From NCBI GenBank assembly GCA_002706765.1, contig PAJV01000034.1, positions 1 through 44,417 on the forward strand: a stretch of DNA of 44,417 nucleotides, given 5' to 3'. The DNA is from Gimesia sp. Its GTDB lineage: Bacteria > Planctomycetota > Planctomycetia > Planctomycetales > Planctomycetaceae. This document shows, in pieces, positions 44,128-44,417 of the stretch. The first letter of the stretch is position 1. Every line of letters starts with the position of its first letter. The position numbers were made by a program, and so were the translations under genes. The notes under the pieces were generated by a model. That model did not search any database. It saw only the letters and a program-made list of their open reading frames with translations, and was not told the DNA's origin.

Positions 44128-44417
44128 TGGGATTCCCTTCCCAGTAAATATGAACAATACCCCCTACGATATTCGGGGCGTTTCATAGCAGGAATTGGTT
44201 TTCAGGTGAAGAGCGTTTTTCAGATCCCTGGCAGCGAATTCTGATTTTCGACCTCATTTCAGGGCTTTCTGCAAATCTGTTGCCGAATCTCCACATGTTG
44301 TTTTGAGACATCTTTGCACTAACTTAAAAACTTTCAACAGGTTACGTGATATTAACCGACTGGTGCTCCGGGCGCGTTGCTTTTTCGCCTCAAGCGGCTG
44401 TGTGCCGTTTCCTGCCT

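Overview
The window looks like the chromosome of a planctomycete, most likely a Gimesia- or Planctomyces-like member of the Planctomycetales. This rests on gene content, not on a marker gene: five DUF1559 prepilin-like proteins with the H-X9-DG C-terminus, a PVC-type membrane-bound dehydrogenase with a C-terminal cytochrome c domain, NHL and VCBS/FG-GAP secreted proteins, and many short lipoproteins. No rRNA, tRNA, CRISPR array, intact insertion sequence or prophage was seen.

Layout. 1-977 is a gene-free stretch with a pair of inverted REP-like palindromes. 978-14554 is mostly housekeeping: a membrane-anchored PilB/GspE-type ATPase, a CvpA-like membrane protein, RdgB/HAM1, an unrecognised secreted protein, a metallophosphoesterase, fumarase C, the large PVC-type cytochrome/HEAT protein, an SMP-30-like protein, PilT and HisF. 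14831-22896 is a family expansion on the minus strand: four tandem modules, each a DUF1559 prepilin-like gene followed by a lipoprotein gene. Two modules carry a ~175-residue carboxypeptidase-regulatory-like lipoprotein. The other two carry a tiny 50-51-residue lipoprotein with a GTG start, which is easily missed. Long AT-rich leaders precede three of the modules; two leaders are colinear over about 500 bases, and the third shares their small hairpins.

23680-32044 holds a sialidase-like protein, a Tat-exported parallel beta-helix protein, an AlaC-like aminotransferase, a SurA/PpiC-type peptidyl-prolyl isomerase, an SPFH protein ending in a GYF_2 domain, and a GT4 glycosyltransferase. 32064-35682 is a tight minus-strand operon (DUF1559 prepilin, lipoprotein, NHL-repeat protein, VCBS-repeat protein), a fifth DUF1559-lipoprotein pair. 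35846-44127 contains a small membrane protein, a NIF3-like protein, LysS, a LolC/E-type permease and its LolD-type ATPase, an IlvE-type aminotransferase, a secreted protein with a CCSGC metal-binding-like tail, and two small lipoproteins.

How it fits together. The assembly ATPase (PilB-like), the retraction ATPase (PilT) and five proteins with type III prepilin signals point to a type IV pilus or pseudopilus system, with the DUF1559 proteins as candidate pseudopilins. Each DUF1559 gene here is followed by a lipoprotein gene, so the pair is probably the functional unit. LolC/E plus LolD-type genes would suit a cell with this many lipoproteins. These links are inference from content and position. 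No database search was run.
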